The notes below the pieces were generated by a model. It was not told the DNA's origin, did not search any database, and saw only the letters and a program-made list of their open reading frames with translations. Below, piece after piece: positions 1 through 9,120 of a DNA stretch of 41,815 nucleotides. The first letter of the stretch is position 1. The number at the start of each line of letters is the position of its first letter. The stretch comes from Desulfurococcales archaeon (GTDB lineage Archaea > Thermoproteota > Thermoprotei_A > Sulfolobales > NBVN01): the NCBI GenBank assembly GCA_027064885.1, contig JAMOOZ010000156.1, positions 1-41,815 of the forward strand, read 5' to 3'. Made by a program: the position numbers and the translations under genes.

Positions 1-56
1 ATCAAGCAACAATGAAATAAATGTTCTAACAAATAACGCCTTATTTATTTTTATTT

Positions 57-752
<696 letters not shown>

Positions 753-845
753 TTACACCTCCACTACGTTAATGTGTGTACTTATTTTGATGATTGAGTG
801 ATATTAGTTAAAAAGTTGCCTCTCTACCCTCAATTCCTCTTTCCT

Positions 846-2027
846 TTATTCGTGGGCTGATAAGAGTGATGTCTCTATCTTTGGTTTCTTGGCTTTCGGC
901 TCGCCAGCCACCTTCTTGAACCTATCCTTTAGCTTCTCCAGCACGCCAGGTAGTGTTGTGTATTCCATCTCCTCGGGCCCTAGCCTGTGTGGCATGAAGG
1001 GTCCATGTCTCCTCATGTAGTCAGCGATTAGCTGCGCCATCCTTCTGGTCTCGTCGAACGCTACGTCGTCGAATAAGTCGGCCGGGCCTATTAGCCTGCC
1101 GTTCTTTATCTGGAAGCCTAGCCCTACTAGTCTTGGCGGGCCGTCGAACCTAGTACACTTCGCGTATCTCTGCGGGACAGGCATGAGTGGTCCGTGATGT
1201 GATCCTCTCATCCAGCCAGCCACTAGATGCGGGAAGCTGAAGGGCTCGATCACTTCTCCGAGAGCCGGGAATCCTGATTGCGCCCTAACTATGGCTACAG
1301 GGTCGTCCTTGCCTATGTACTGGCCAGCTATTAGGTTTAGACGTTCTACGCTTACTACGGCCGCTATCTCGCCGTCTGACTTTCTATAGATCCTCCTGAT
1401 TATGAACCTGCTTGGAGTACCTATGAGGGCTAGGATATCGTACATTTCTTCAGGAGCTGCTAGCTCTACGGACTTGCCCTCGAATACGTCGAAAACCTCA
1501 AACTTGAAGCCTTTGTGGAGCTTGGGATCAATTACTAATCCCGCGGTGCTGAACGGATCCGCGAATATACGGAAGAGTGGTAGGTTAAATGCACCTGGCT
1601 CTGTCTTGTCAGCCATGAACACCACGACAGGCTCTGCAGGCCTCTCAACGAATTCCATCTCGGCTACGCCTGGTCCTAATCCCCTCACGTTTCCCGAGAA
1701 CGCGTCTGTTAGGAGGTCTTGACCTGCCGCATATAGTCCTAGTTCCTTAGCAACCTTAGCTGCTTCCTTGAATGCGTTCCATGCTAGCTCATGAACTTGA
1801 GGCGCATCGACACCATGGCGGTGAGTCATAATGAGCTCTAGGTCGTCACCCACGTTAGTTACGTAGAAGTCTATGATTACGCCTTTGCTCTTTGCTTCGG
1901 CCAGAACCTTAGTTGCCGCAGCGATCGTCTCTGGATGGACAACGTGGTGACCTGCTAGTGAACCTATATCGGCCTTTATCACAGAGATTGTAGTCTTGGG
2001 CTTCTCAGACATTTGTTGATTCACCAT
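846..2027 (-). CDS. fbp: Fructose-1,6-bisphosphate aldolase/phosphatase
   Basis: Bifunctional gluconeogenic enzyme that condenses triose phosphates to fructose 1,6-bisphosphate and then hydrolyses it to fructose 6-phosphate, a family typical of thermophilic archaea. The 393-aa product begins near TISVIKADIGSLAGHH and contains MTHRHGVD and GMRGSHHGPLMP-like segments (read as WMRGSHHGPLMPVPQ), characteristic metal- and phosphate-binding parts of this family. Full length. The ATG at 2027 lies about 23 bases after the centre of a TATA-like TTTTTAAATGG (around 2045-2055), consistent with a leaderless or near-leaderless mRNA; an ATG five codons downstream is an alternative start. Its product pathway is shared with the downstream isomerase gene. 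Confidence 0.95.
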   Translation of the reverse strand: MVNQQMSEKPKTTISVIKADIGSLAGHHVVHPETIAAATKVLAEAKSKGVIIDFYVTNVGDDLELIMTHRHGVDAPQVHELAWNAFKEAAKVAKELGLYAAGQDLLTDAFSGNVRGLGPGVAEMEFVERPAEPVVVFMADKTEPGAFNLPLFRIFADPFSTAGLVIDPKLHKGFKFEVFDVFEGKSVELAAPEEMYDILALIGTPSRFIIRRIYRKSDGEIAAVVSVERLNLIAGQYIGKDDPVAIVRAQSGFPALGEVIEPFSFPHLVAGWMRGSHHGPLMPVPQRYAKCTRFDGPPRLVGLGFQIKNGRLIGPADLFDDVAFDETRRMAQLIADYMRRHGPFMPHRLGPEEMEYTTLPGVLEKLKDRFKKVAGEPKAKKPKIETSLLSAHE

Positions 2028-2155
2028 GCTTACACTTGAGGAGCCATTTAAAAACTTAATGAAGTTGTTGTAATAACTTGAAAATTATTAATTGCGGCAT
2101 GCTGTAATGACGCATATTTCGTAATAATGTTATTAATTAATTTAGGTGAATCATT

Positions 2156-3964
2156 TTAGTTGCTGGGAATATAGTAGTACTCACCCATTGATTTTTGTTT
2201 CCTATCAAGATAGGAACCCGGCTTATTTACTCTAGGCCTTCCTGTTTTTAAATCTCTCCTAAAAGTGACGCCTATTGTCTTGAGGAAAGCATTCATGCCT
2301 TTTCGTAAATCAGTAGGCTTGCATGCCCTGCCGTATGATCCAGGTTCTCCTTCAAATACCATTACACGGTCCGCCACGTAGTCTATTACCGCAACATCAT
2401 GGTCTACTAGGAAAGTAACGGTTTTTCTGGTCTCGCTAACTCTCTTTATAGCTTTTGCCACTGTTAGTCTTTCTTCGACGTCTATGTAGGCCGAAGGCTC
2501 ATCTAGTAAGTATATGTTTGCTTCCTTAGCCAGGGTAACTGCTATGGCGAACTTCTGTAACTCACCTCCACTTAAGCTAGCTATACTTCTATCCTGTAGC
2601 CTATGTAGCCTTAATCTACGTATGACGTCAATTTGAAACCATTCACTACCTGCTATTCCTTCCTTGGTTAGCTCGTTTAGTGCCTCACCCACGGTGCTCC
2701 ATGGGAAGTGCTCTGCTCGGATGTACTGTGGTTTATAACTTATGCGTAGGCCTTCCGTTACGGCTACGCCCTCATCTGGTTTGAGGTCACCCGCTAATAA
2801 TCTGATGAATGTTGTCTTACCTATGGCGTTCGGTCCTAACACGCCAATGACCTCGCCTTTGTATGCCTCCCCCTCCTTAACCTCCAGTACGAACTTCCCT
2901 AGTCTTTTTCTCATTGGTAACCATGTGATGTATATAGTCTTTCCTTCTTGATCTTTTTCAGGGGCATGCGTGTGGGTGTGGAATATTATAGGTTCCTTAC
3001 GTATACGCATGTTTTCTGCCGGGAGGAAGCCTAAGAGGAAATGATTAATGCCGGAACCCACAGCATAGATCTTAGAGTAGATGCCGTAGGCCCCAGGCTC
3101 ACCATAAACTACGGCTACGTAATCCGAAATATAATCAAGAACAGCTAAGTCGTGTTCGACCACTATCACGTAACTATTTTTCGGAATGTAATTTCTGATC
3201 ACCGATGATATACTTAATCTTTCTTTCACATCTAAATAGCTTGATGGTTCGTCGAAGAAGTAAGCTGAAGCATCTCTCAATAATGCTGCAGCTATAGCGA
3301 ACTTCTGTAGCTCACCTCCACTTAAGTTTAAGACTTTGCTATCCAACATTCCTTCGAGGTTCATTTCTCTTTTTAACTCATTCAGCAGTCCACGTTCGTC
3401 TATTCTTGCGAGTATCTCTCGGACTGTGCCTTTAACGTACTTCCTTATGAGGTCCACGTGCTGAATCTTATGCACGGCACGTATCTCACCGTTAACTAGT
3501 TTCCTAAAGTACTGGTAGAGCTCTGTTCCCCTGAAATATCTTAGCACCTTATCCCAGCTTGGTTCTTCCTCGTACTTACCTAGGTTAGGTATTAACTCGC
3601 CCGATAATATTTTAATGGACGTGGTCTTACCTATTCCATTCTTCCCTATGATTCCAACAACAACGCCCTGCTGAGGTTGTGGTAATCCGTAAAGCTTGAA
3701 GGCATTCGGCCCGTACCTATGTACGACTCTTTTCTCTAGGTCATCCGGCAGGTTCACTATGGTTATTGCCTCGTAAGGGCATTTCTTTACACAAATTCCG
3801 CAACCAACACACACTTTCTCATGTATCAAGGCTTTCCCACCAACGATTTCGGAGAGTTCTATTGCTTTCCCGCCACTGCGATTTATTGGGCAGAACCTAA
3901 TGCATTCCTTACTGCACCTATGAGGTTTGCAGAGATCGTGATCCACCACAGCTATTCTTACCAT
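2156..3964 (-). CDS. ABCE1/Rli1 ribosome-recycling ATPase
   Basis: Twin-ATPase iron-sulfur protein that splits ribosomes after termination with aPelota or aRF1. The N-terminal part has two cysteine clusters for 4Fe-4S centres (CKPHRCSKECIRFCP and CVGCGICVKKCP). Two nucleotide-binding domains follow, with Walker A motifs GKNGIGKTT and GPNAIGKTT and an LSGGELQ signature in each, plus Walker B FFDEPSSYLD and LLDEPSAYID. About 602 aa, the usual length. I prefer the ATG at 3964 because GAGG sits four bases upstream; an in-frame GTG at 3973 is the alternative. It is a single gene, with an unrelated tiny gene and a possible sRNA in the 400 bases upstream. Confidence 0.96.
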   Translation of the reverse strand: MVRIAVVDHDLCKPHRCSKECIRFCPINRSGGKAIELSEIVGGKALIHEKVCVGCGICVKKCPYEAITIVNLPDDLEKRVVHRYGPNAFKLYGLPQPQQGVVVGIIGKNGIGKTTSIKILSGELIPNLGKYEEEPSWDKVLRYFRGTELYQYFRKLVNGEIRAVHKIQHVDLIRKYVKGTVREILARIDERGLLNELKREMNLEGMLDSKVLNLSGGELQKFAIAAALLRDASAYFFDEPSSYLDVKERLSISSVIRNYIPKNSYVIVVEHDLAVLDYISDYVAVVYGEPGAYGIYSKIYAVGSGINHFLLGFLPAENMRIRKEPIIFHTHTHAPEKDQEGKTIYITWLPMRKRLGKFVLEVKEGEAYKGEVIGVLGPNAIGKTTFIRLLAGDLKPDEGVAVTEGLRISYKPQYIRAEHFPWSTVGEALNELTKEGIAGSEWFQIDVIRRLRLHRLQDRSIASLSGGELQKFAIAVTLAKEANIYLLDEPSAYIDVEERLTVAKAIKRVSETRKTVTFLVDHDVAVIDYVADRVMVFEGEPGSYGRACKPTDLRKGMNAFLKTIGVTFRRDLKTGRPRVNKPGSYLDRKQKSMGEYYYIPSN

Positions 3965-4034
3965 CCGCCTCACCCAAAAACACTGTTAACCATATATTGA
4001 TTTACTTTATTTTCTCTTGAAACCACGTTTAAAT

Positions 4035-4091
4035 CGCGGATGATGAGTGGTGACGGCAATGACTGGTGAGTGACGGACAAAGTTCTGACGC
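4035..4091 (+). ncRNA. Candidate C/D box guide sRNA
   Basis: A perfect C box ATGATGA (4040-4046) is followed 12 bases later by a D'-like ATGA (4059-4062), a degenerate C' box TGAGTGA (4067-4073) and, 11 bases on, a D box CTGA (4085-4088). GCG (4036-4038) can pair with CGC (4089-4091) as a short terminal stem. A TATA-like TTTACTTTA at 4001-4009 is suitably placed upstream. These spacings fit archaeal methylation-guide RNAs. The C' box is weak and the target was not identified, so this is a candidate only. Confidence 0.45.
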
Positions 4092-4179
4092 ATTGATTTA
4101 TGATCTTTCTCGACACCTTAAGGTCTCGAATTAAACACTACACTTTAAGTCCAAGGTGAGGAGAGGAAAAACGTAGGGA

Positions 4180-4263
4180 TTACCACTCCTCCTCTTCCCA
4201 CTCTTCCTCTTCCTCCCACCACTCCTCTTCCTCTTCCTCCCACTCCCATTCCTCCTCGAGCAT
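4180..4263 (-). CDS. 27-residue Glu/Trp-only acidic peptide
   Basis: After Met-Leu the whole predicted peptide consists of 19 Glu and 6 Trp residues; Trp occupies positions 6, 8, 15, 16, 22 and 27, the last codon before TAA. Glu is written with a mixture of GAG and GAA, so the amino acid pattern is steadier than the DNA pattern, which argues for translation. Upstream on the minus strand are a BRE/TATA-like GGAAATGTTTAAATC (about 4294-4307) and GAGG near 4280; downstream is a T-rich TTTTTCCTCT that could terminate. It therefore looks like its own transcription unit between ABCE1 and Cgi121. I do not recognise the family. The peptide would be very acidic and aromatic, suited to docking on a basic or proline-rich surface (inference). 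A non-coding purine-rich tract is the alternative. Confidence 0.55.
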   Translation of the reverse strand: MLEEEWEWEEEEEEWWEEEEEWEEEEW

Positions 4264-4389
4264 GGCTATTCACTCAAGTCCTCATTACGTATAATAGATT
4301 TAAACATTTCCAGCATAGAATGCTTAACTCGCTAATGAAACTTCACAGTAATCTTTTCCATTCGCTCAATGCAGTATTACGCGTGTCAC

Positions 4390-4989
4390 TCACCTTAATG
4401 ATGTGGCGCCAAAGTACGCTATCTTTGTCAGTATGGATTTAATTAAGTAGTCATTACGACCTTCCGTATATTGAGCTACTTTAGCCTCATCACGAATTCT
4501 GTATACCTCGTTTGCAAGCACACTAAAGTCACCCTCAATGCCTTTCACTTCGTCACATATTATGCCGCTTCGATGCAGGTCTCTAATTAGAAATGAAGTT
4601 CCCTTGCTTAAGCCCGGTAATCTTATCTCAACAGCAACAACCTCATCTTTCCAGTACTTGTCAATAAGCTTCATGACGTTCCTTATTTGGCGGGTTGCGA
4701 AGAGATTAAGTAGGAATTGAATTGAAACGTGCTTACTGATGTTTGTTCCACTCTCGAAGGACTTATATGTTAGGAAAGCAGCAAGCTTCATGATCTTCTC
4801 GTCGGGAATGAGGTCTCTAGGTAGTAAGACCATGAAGTTCTTGGGAGTGCTCCGTAGACCACGGATAACCTTCTTTGCCACGTTGGTGTATGGTGCCCTT
4901 ATGACACAAAACGATATTGAGATTCCTGAGATATTCCTTTCTAATTCTGCCACATCGTTGAGTTCTAATACTTTGTCCATGGTTCTCAT
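4390..4989 (-). CDS. cgi121: KEOPS complex subunit Cgi121
   Basis: Cgi121 is the accessory subunit of KEOPS, which makes N6-threonylcarbamoyladenosine at position 37 of ANN-decoding tRNAs; it recruits tRNA and stimulates Bud32. The recognisable core is VSIQFLLNLFATRQIRNVMK, matching the family segment with a helix and a conserved RQI. About 199 aa, somewhat longer than typical (about 150), with a C-terminal extension. I place the start at ATG 4989, whose ATGA overlaps the stop of the MoaD-like gene and is preceded by GGAGG; ATG 4980 is also possible. Overlap implies translational coupling with the MoaD-like gene. The family call rests on the short core, so some doubt remains. Confidence 0.7.
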   Translation of the reverse strand: MRTMDKVLELNDVAELERNISGISISFCVIRAPYTNVAKKVIRGLRSTPKNFMVLLPRDLIPDEKIMKLAAFLTYKSFESGTNISKHVSIQFLLNLFATRQIRNVMKLIDKYWKDEVVAVEIRLPGLSKGTSFLIRDLHRSGIICDEVKGIEGDFSVLANEVYRIRDEAKVAQYTEGRNDYLIKSILTKIAYFGATSLR

Positions 4990-5312
4990 CCTCCATGAAC
5001 AACAGGAACTATCGCTATTACATCCCCACATTTTAATGTAGCGTTTTCCCTTCCTAGTAGTGCATAATCCACATTGTTTATAAATAAGAGGAATGAGGGC
5101 TTGAGTCTTCCTCTCTCGTCTAGTATCATTGTTAGGTCATCGTATCTCCTCACTAGTAATCTTAGGAATTCCGTTACGGTTATTGGGGACCTAGGTATAC
5201 ATACTTTAATTGTATCATTGTTTACGATAGATCTTAAACTACCTATTAATTTAACAGTGAGTTCGCATTTCTCAGTGCTCTCTTTCTCATGTTCGTTGTA
5301 GAAAGACATCAT
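4986..5312 (-). CDS. MoaD/ThiS-like ubiquitin-fold sulfur carrier
   Basis: Small beta-grasp protein of about 108 aa ending in the exposed Gly-Gly needed for activation by an E1-like enzyme. The body shows VKLIGSLRS, ITVTEFLRLLVRRY and CGDVIAIVPVVHGG, as in MoaD and SAMP-type proteins. It could carry sulfur for molybdopterin synthesis or tRNA thiolation (a TtuA-like thiolase lies at 38.1 kb) or act as a protein modifier; the sequence cannot decide. A longer reading from a TTG at 5405 exists, but a TATA-like CTCTTATATGG lies inside that extension and the ATG at 5312 follows GTGAGAGAA, so I use 5312. It is translationally coupled to cgi121 by an ATGA overlap. Confidence 0.8.
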   Translation of the reverse strand: MMSFYNEHEKESTEKCELTVKLIGSLRSIVNNDTIKVCIPRSPITVTEFLRLLVRRYDDLTMILDERGRLKPSFLLFINNVDYALLGRENATLKCGDVIAIVPVVHGG

Positions 5313-5406
5313 TTCTCTCACTTTCCTTACTTTCACTTCCCATATAAGAGAAGAGGGATTTCTGCTCCTAGGGTAAAGATCCATGTAAACTACAGAAGTA
5401 CGCAAC

Positions 5407-5619
5407 TTACTGCTGTACTTGAGACTCCTCCCTAGCTCTGAGTTTAGCTAAGTGCGTTAAGTATCCCGCAATTTGATTCCTTAATTTCTTAGACTTCAGA
5501 TACACATATTTCTTTACTAATTCCTTGTTCTCTTCAAAATTTGTGCTAACTTCATCCGGGTATAACTCCAGTAACCGACGAGCAGTTCTCTTTACCAGCG
5601 ATGTCCTAACCTTCCCCAT
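5407..5619 (-). CDS. rps17e: Ribosomal protein S17e
   Basis: Small-subunit protein shared by archaea and eukaryotes. The 70-aa product starts MGKVRTSLVKRTARRLLELYP and continues with STNFEENKELV, the standard S17e pattern. The ATG at 5619 lies about 35 bases after a minus-strand TATA-like GCTTAAAAAC (around 5650-5659). It is divergent from the thermosome gene, and the MoaD-like gene follows on the same strand. Confidence 0.95.
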   Translation of the reverse strand: MGKVRTSLVKRTARRLLELYPDEVSTNFEENKELVKKYVYLKSKKLRNQIAGYLTHLAKLRAREESQVQQ

Positions 5620-5685
5620 CGTCGAGACCTAGATAAGTAGGGTACCCCTGTTTTTAAGCTATTTGCCTGTTTTCCTTCTTTAAAG

Positions 5686-5693
5686 TTTATATA
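5686..5693 (+). promoter_or_regulatory. TATA box of the thermosome gene
   Basis: TTTATATA stands about 37 bases before the thermosome ATG at 5727, preceded by a purine-rich TAAAG that could be the BRE. GGGA at 5717-5720 could serve as a weak ribosome-binding site. Strong TATA boxes like this fit a highly expressed chaperonin. Confidence 0.65.
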
Positions 5694-5726
5694 GAAGTGG
5701 ATCAAGAGTGAATCAAGGGATTAACT

Positions 5727-7361
5727 ATGTCGGCTAAAGGAGGAATAGTCCCAACGGCGGGGCTACCTGTCCTAATACTTAAGGAGGGAACCCAGCGAAC
5801 CTCGGGTGCTGAAGCCTTAAGATCAAACATGATGGCAGCGATAACTGTTGCTGAGATGCTACGAACAACCTACGGGCCACGCGGCATGGATAAGATGCTA
5901 GTGGACACCTTAGGTGACATCACTATAACCAATGATGGTGCCACCATACTCGACAAGATGGATGTACAGCACCCAGCGGCGAAGATGCTTGTACAGATAG
6001 CTAAGGGCCAGGATGAGGAGGTTGGTGACGGTACCAAAACCTCCGTGATATTTGCTGGCGAACTACTTAAGGCTGCTGAGGATCTCTTAGCTAAGGACGT
6101 GCATCCAACTGTCGTAATAAATGGATTTAAGAAGGCGCTAGATGAGGCAATAAAGTATGCAGAGAAAATTGCCAAGCCCGTCAGCCTAGATGATGAGGAG
6201 ACCTTGAAGAAGATTGCCTCAACCGCCCTAACAAGCAAGGCTGTGCACGGTGTTAAGGAGAAGTTTGCTGAGATCGCAGTTAAGGCTGTAAAGCAGGTTG
6301 CTGAAGAGAGGAAGGGAAAAATTTACGTGGACTTAGACAATATCCAGATAATAAAGAAACACGGCGGATCCTTAGCTGATACTAGGTTGATTTATGGTAT
6401 TGTGTTGGATAAGGAGGTTGTGCATCCTGGTATGCCTAAGAGGGTTGAGAACGCGAAGATAGCCCTAATCGACGCACCACTAGAAATAGAGAAGACCGAG
6501 ATTGACGCCGAGATTAGGATCAGCGACCCAGAAATGATGAGGAAGTTCGTAGAGCAGAAGGAGAACTTACTTAAGGAGATGGTTGAGAAGATTGCTGCTG
6601 CTGGTGCTAATGTCGTGATTTGTCAGAAGGGTATTGATGATGTGGCGCAACACTTCCTAGCAAAGAAAGGAATCCTAGCAGTAAGAAGAGTAAAGAGATC
6701 AGACATGGAAAAACTTGAGCGCGCAACAGGCGGAAAGATTGTGAGCAATATTGATGACCTATCACCCGAGGACCTAGGCCACGCAGAACTCGTAGAGGAA
6801 AGGAAAGTTGGCGAGGATAAGATGGTATTCATAGAGGGTACTAAGGATCCGAAGGCCGTGAGCATCATCATCCGTGGCGGCTTAGAGAGAATCGTTGATG
6901 AGGCTGAGCGATCGCTGAGAGACGCCCTAAGCGTGGTGGCGGACGTACTAAGAAATCCGAAGATCGTGTACGGAGGCGGTGCCTTCGAGGCTGAGATAGC
7001 CAAGCACGTACGCGAGTTCTCAACCCACGTGAGCGGTAAGGAGCAATTAGCTGTCCAAGCATTCGCTAAGGCACTAGAAGGTGTGATATCGGCGTTAGTA
7101 GAAAACGCAGGTCTTGACCCCATAGACATAATCTCAGACTTAAGGCAGGCCCACAGCAAGGAGGACGGCGTCAAGTATGGTGTTAACATATTCACAAACA
7201 AGATAGAGGACATGGAGAAGCTAGGAGTAATAGAGCCGCTAGCCGTCAAGACCAACGCACTTAAGGCCGGAACGGAGGCTGCAACACTAATTCTGAGGAT
7301 AGACGACATAATAGCCGCGTCAAAGGTAAAAGAAGAGAAAAAAGAGGAGAAAAAAGACTAA
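5727..7361 (+). CDS. Thermosome subunit (group II chaperonin)
   Basis: ATP-driven double-ring chaperonin subunit that folds cytosolic proteins, abundant at high temperature. Family motifs appear in order: RTTYGPRGMDKMLVD, TNDGATILDKMDVQHPAAKM, the ATP-site GDGTKTS (about residue 97), and near the C-terminus the conserved VKTNALKAGTEAATLILRIDDIIAA. Length 544 aa is normal. The tail is the flexible charged KEEKKEEKKD, not the Gly-Met repeat of some group II subunits. I cannot tell alpha from beta paralogues from sequence alone. Monocistronic, driven by the TATA box at 5686. Confidence 0.97.
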   Translation: MSAKGGIVPTAGLPVLILKEGTQRTSGAEALRSNMMAAITVAEMLRTTYGPRGMDKMLVDTLGDITITNDGATILDKMDVQHPAAKMLVQIAKGQDEEVGDGTKTSVIFAGELLKAAEDLLAKDVHPTVVINGFKKALDEAIKYAEKIAKPVSLDDEETLKKIASTALTSKAVHGVKEKFAEIAVKAVKQVAEERKGKIYVDLDNIQIIKKHGGSLADTRLIYGIVLDKEVVHPGMPKRVENAKIALIDAPLEIEKTEIDAEIRISDPEMMRKFVEQKENLLKEMVEKIAAAGANVVICQKGIDDVAQHFLAKKGILAVRRVKRSDMEKLERATGGKIVSNIDDLSPEDLGHAELVEERKVGEDKMVFIEGTKDPKAVSIIIRGGLERIVDEAERSLRDALSVVADVLRNPKIVYGGGAFEAEIAKHVREFSTHVSGKEQLAVQAFAKALEGVISALVENAGLDPIDIISDLRQAHSKEDGVKYGVNIFTNKIEDMEKLGVIEPLAVKTNALKAGTEAATLILRIDDIIAASKVKEEKKEEKKD

Positions 7362-7496
7362 ACTAATATTTTAACCTCCGATATTAATAATTTTATTTAA
7401 GATTCTTATACCACATCACTTAGGGGGAAATAATTCCTTAACCTTGATCTAGGAACACGTCAGCGAATAATAACCGCAATTTACTATCACTTTACA

Positions 7497-8111
7497 GTGA
7501 AGGTGTCAATGGCTCACATGCTACAGGACAAGAAAGCTATAGTTATCTCAGGGGTACCTGGTTCAGGTAAAACTAGTATTGCACTATTACTGAGCACAGT
7601 ATTAGGCGCACTGTACGTTAATTTATCAGCACTCTCCGCAGTCTCCTGCCTTCTCGGAAGCTACGACAGATGCAGGGATACCTACGTTATACATGAAGAA
7701 TTACTAGTAAACCTGTTGGATAACATCATATTGAATTCGAAGACGCCTGTAATCGTTGATAGTCATTACGGAGAATTAGTGCCAAGTTATCACGTAGCCA
7801 CAGTGATAGTCCTTCGGATCCATCCTGAGGAGCTTCTTCAAAGATTGCTAAGGAGTAGGGGATGGTGGACACCCCGCAAAATAGCCGAGAATGTGGCAGC
7901 CGAATTAATGGGGTCATGTACTAATAACGCCGTCGCAACCTACGGTCCTGAAAAGGTGTGTGAAGTGAATGTAACTGGCCTTACAGCAATCGAGGCAGCT
8001 AAGAAAGTAATGAATATCATCAAGGGTGCTGCTCCGTGTGTCACAAATATTGATTGGCTAGAGCACAATATACCAGCAGAGGTTCTCGAATTTATTGCTA
8101 AGCATAGTTAA
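7497..8111 (+). CDS. Fap7-like adenylate kinase/NTPase
   Basis: A 204-aa P-loop protein with Walker A GVPGSGKTS near the N-terminus, VIVDSHYGELVP in the middle and IVLRIHPEELLQRLLRSRGW followed by RKIAENVAAELMG. This order matches the Fap7/AK6 (hCINAP) family, NTPases that act in late small-subunit ribosome maturation together with uS11. The GTG at 7497 is the longest start; ATG codons at 7509 and 7518 are alternatives. Its 3' end overlaps the convergent HerA-like gene by 14 bases. Confidence 0.8.
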   Translation: MKVSMAHMLQDKKAIVISGVPGSGKTSIALLLSTVLGALYVNLSALSAVSCLLGSYDRCRDTYVIHEELLVNLLDNIILNSKTPVIVDSHYGELVPSYHVATVIVLRIHPEELLQRLLRSRGWWTPRKIAENVAAELMGSCTNNAVATYGPEKVCEVNVTGLTAIEAAKKVMNIIKGAAPCVTNIDWLEHNIPAEVLEFIAKHS

Positions 8112-9120
8112 CCTTAACAAGCACAGGACTCGCTAATGAAGGTGCGTCAACAACGACCTCACCAACTCCCAGTCGCGGCAATACCTTATCAACAGCAACA
8201 CCACTTCCCACAGATCGAGTTATTACGTCTACATCATCCCGTGATTTTAGTGCATGGATTATTTTGATATTAGAATTCGATATTATTCTATAGCTCAAGA
8301 GAGCAGGTGACTGCGTAATTAGTGTTATACCTATGTTAAGCTTCCGTACTTCAGCCATCATCCTTTCCAGCAAGGATTTGCTGCTGGTTAAGATGTTATG
8401 GGATTCATCCACAATCACGAAAACCTTGTCTGTAATTAGGTGCTGGCTTTTGAACTCCTCTAGTAGCCTGAGAACTAAAAGCGCCATGAATTTTCTAGCT
8501 CCGTATTCCTCAAAGACGCTCAGGTCAACAACCATAGGCTTCCTGCTACTCCTCTTAAGCATGTCCACTAGACCGCGTTCATATGTTGAGCCTAAATAAT
8601 TTACGTACTGATCAGAGAAAAGAGTGCCCAGCTTTCGAAGCAAGGCATACTTTGACTCAATCATCCATCTAGCAGTTACTTCGAATTCATCAACGGCGTG
8701 GAGGACTTCCTTGAAACTTGTTAGACCCCCCTTAAGGACTCTCCTAAGAATGTAGGATTGCGGAGGGGTAAGGTCCAGTACTTCCTCCAATATGTTAATT
8801 ATTGATTCAATCCTTGACGGGACAGGTATCTTGCTATGTTCTGACGCCCTGTAGTGCGTGTATTTATGACTAATTTTGTCAAGTATTTGCGGGAACTCCC
8901 CATACCAATCAAGGATTATCACGATCCCGAACTTTGATAATTGACTAGCAATAACACCTGCTGTAGTTGATTTCCCTGAACCTGTTGTCCCAACGATTAT
9001 ACAATGTCTTAGGAAATCGCTATGGCGCAGGCGTACTTCCCGTTGCGGCCTGTTAATAGTTACCCCTATACGAATATCACCATCGTTTCCTGCAAGCGTT
9101 GTTACTCTCAGCTTACTCAA
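8098..9120 (-). CDS. HerA/FtsK-superfamily ATPase
   Basis: A 340-aa ATPase with Walker A GTTGSGKST (about residues 44-52) and Walker B VFVIVDESHNIL, followed by SPALLSYRIISNSNIKIIHAL, the pattern of DUF87/HerA hexameric DNA translocases. It lacks the long N-terminal HAS-barrel of full HerA (about 500 aa), so it is probably a paralogue rather than the repair helicase that works with NurA. No NurA is visible next to it. The start overlaps the stop of the small upstream gene by four bases (ATGA), so the pair is an operon. Role unknown beyond a likely DNA-dependent motor. Confidence 0.8.
   Translation of the reverse strand: MSKLRVTTLAGNDGDIRIGVTINRPQREVRLRHSDFLRHCIIVGTTGSGKSTTAGVIASQLSKFGIVIILDWYGEFPQILDKISHKYTHYRASEHSKIPVPSRIESIINILEEVLDLTPPQSYILRRVLKGGLTSFKEVLHAVDEFEVTARWMIESKYALLRKLGTLFSDQYVNYLGSTYERGLVDMLKRSSRKPMVVDLSVFEEYGARKFMALLVLRLLEEFKSQHLITDKVFVIVDESHNILTSSKSLLERMMAEVRKLNIGITLITQSPALLSYRIISNSNIKIIHALKSRDDVDVITRSVGSGVAVDKVLPRLGVGEVVVDAPSLASPVLVKVNYA

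Noticed and set aside
1-56. Possible T-rich terminator of a plus-strand gene beyond the left end
   Set aside because: TTATTTATTTTTATTTTT is suggestive, but no gene upstream is visible, so it was not annotated.
4181-4260. Purine-rich tract as a simple repeat or triplex-forming element instead of a gene
   Set aside because: The strand is interrupted only by in-frame TGG codons and has a start, stop and promoter; coding is the simpler reading, though not proven.
5870-6238. 122-codon antisense frame in the thermosome gene
   Set aside because: Same shadow effect, with Ser-rich composition and no promoter or ribosome-binding site.
6623-7309. 228-codon open frame antisense to the thermosome gene
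   Set aside because: Codon bias of the real gene leaves the opposite strand open; the translation is Ser/Leu/Pro-rich low-complexity and has no motif.
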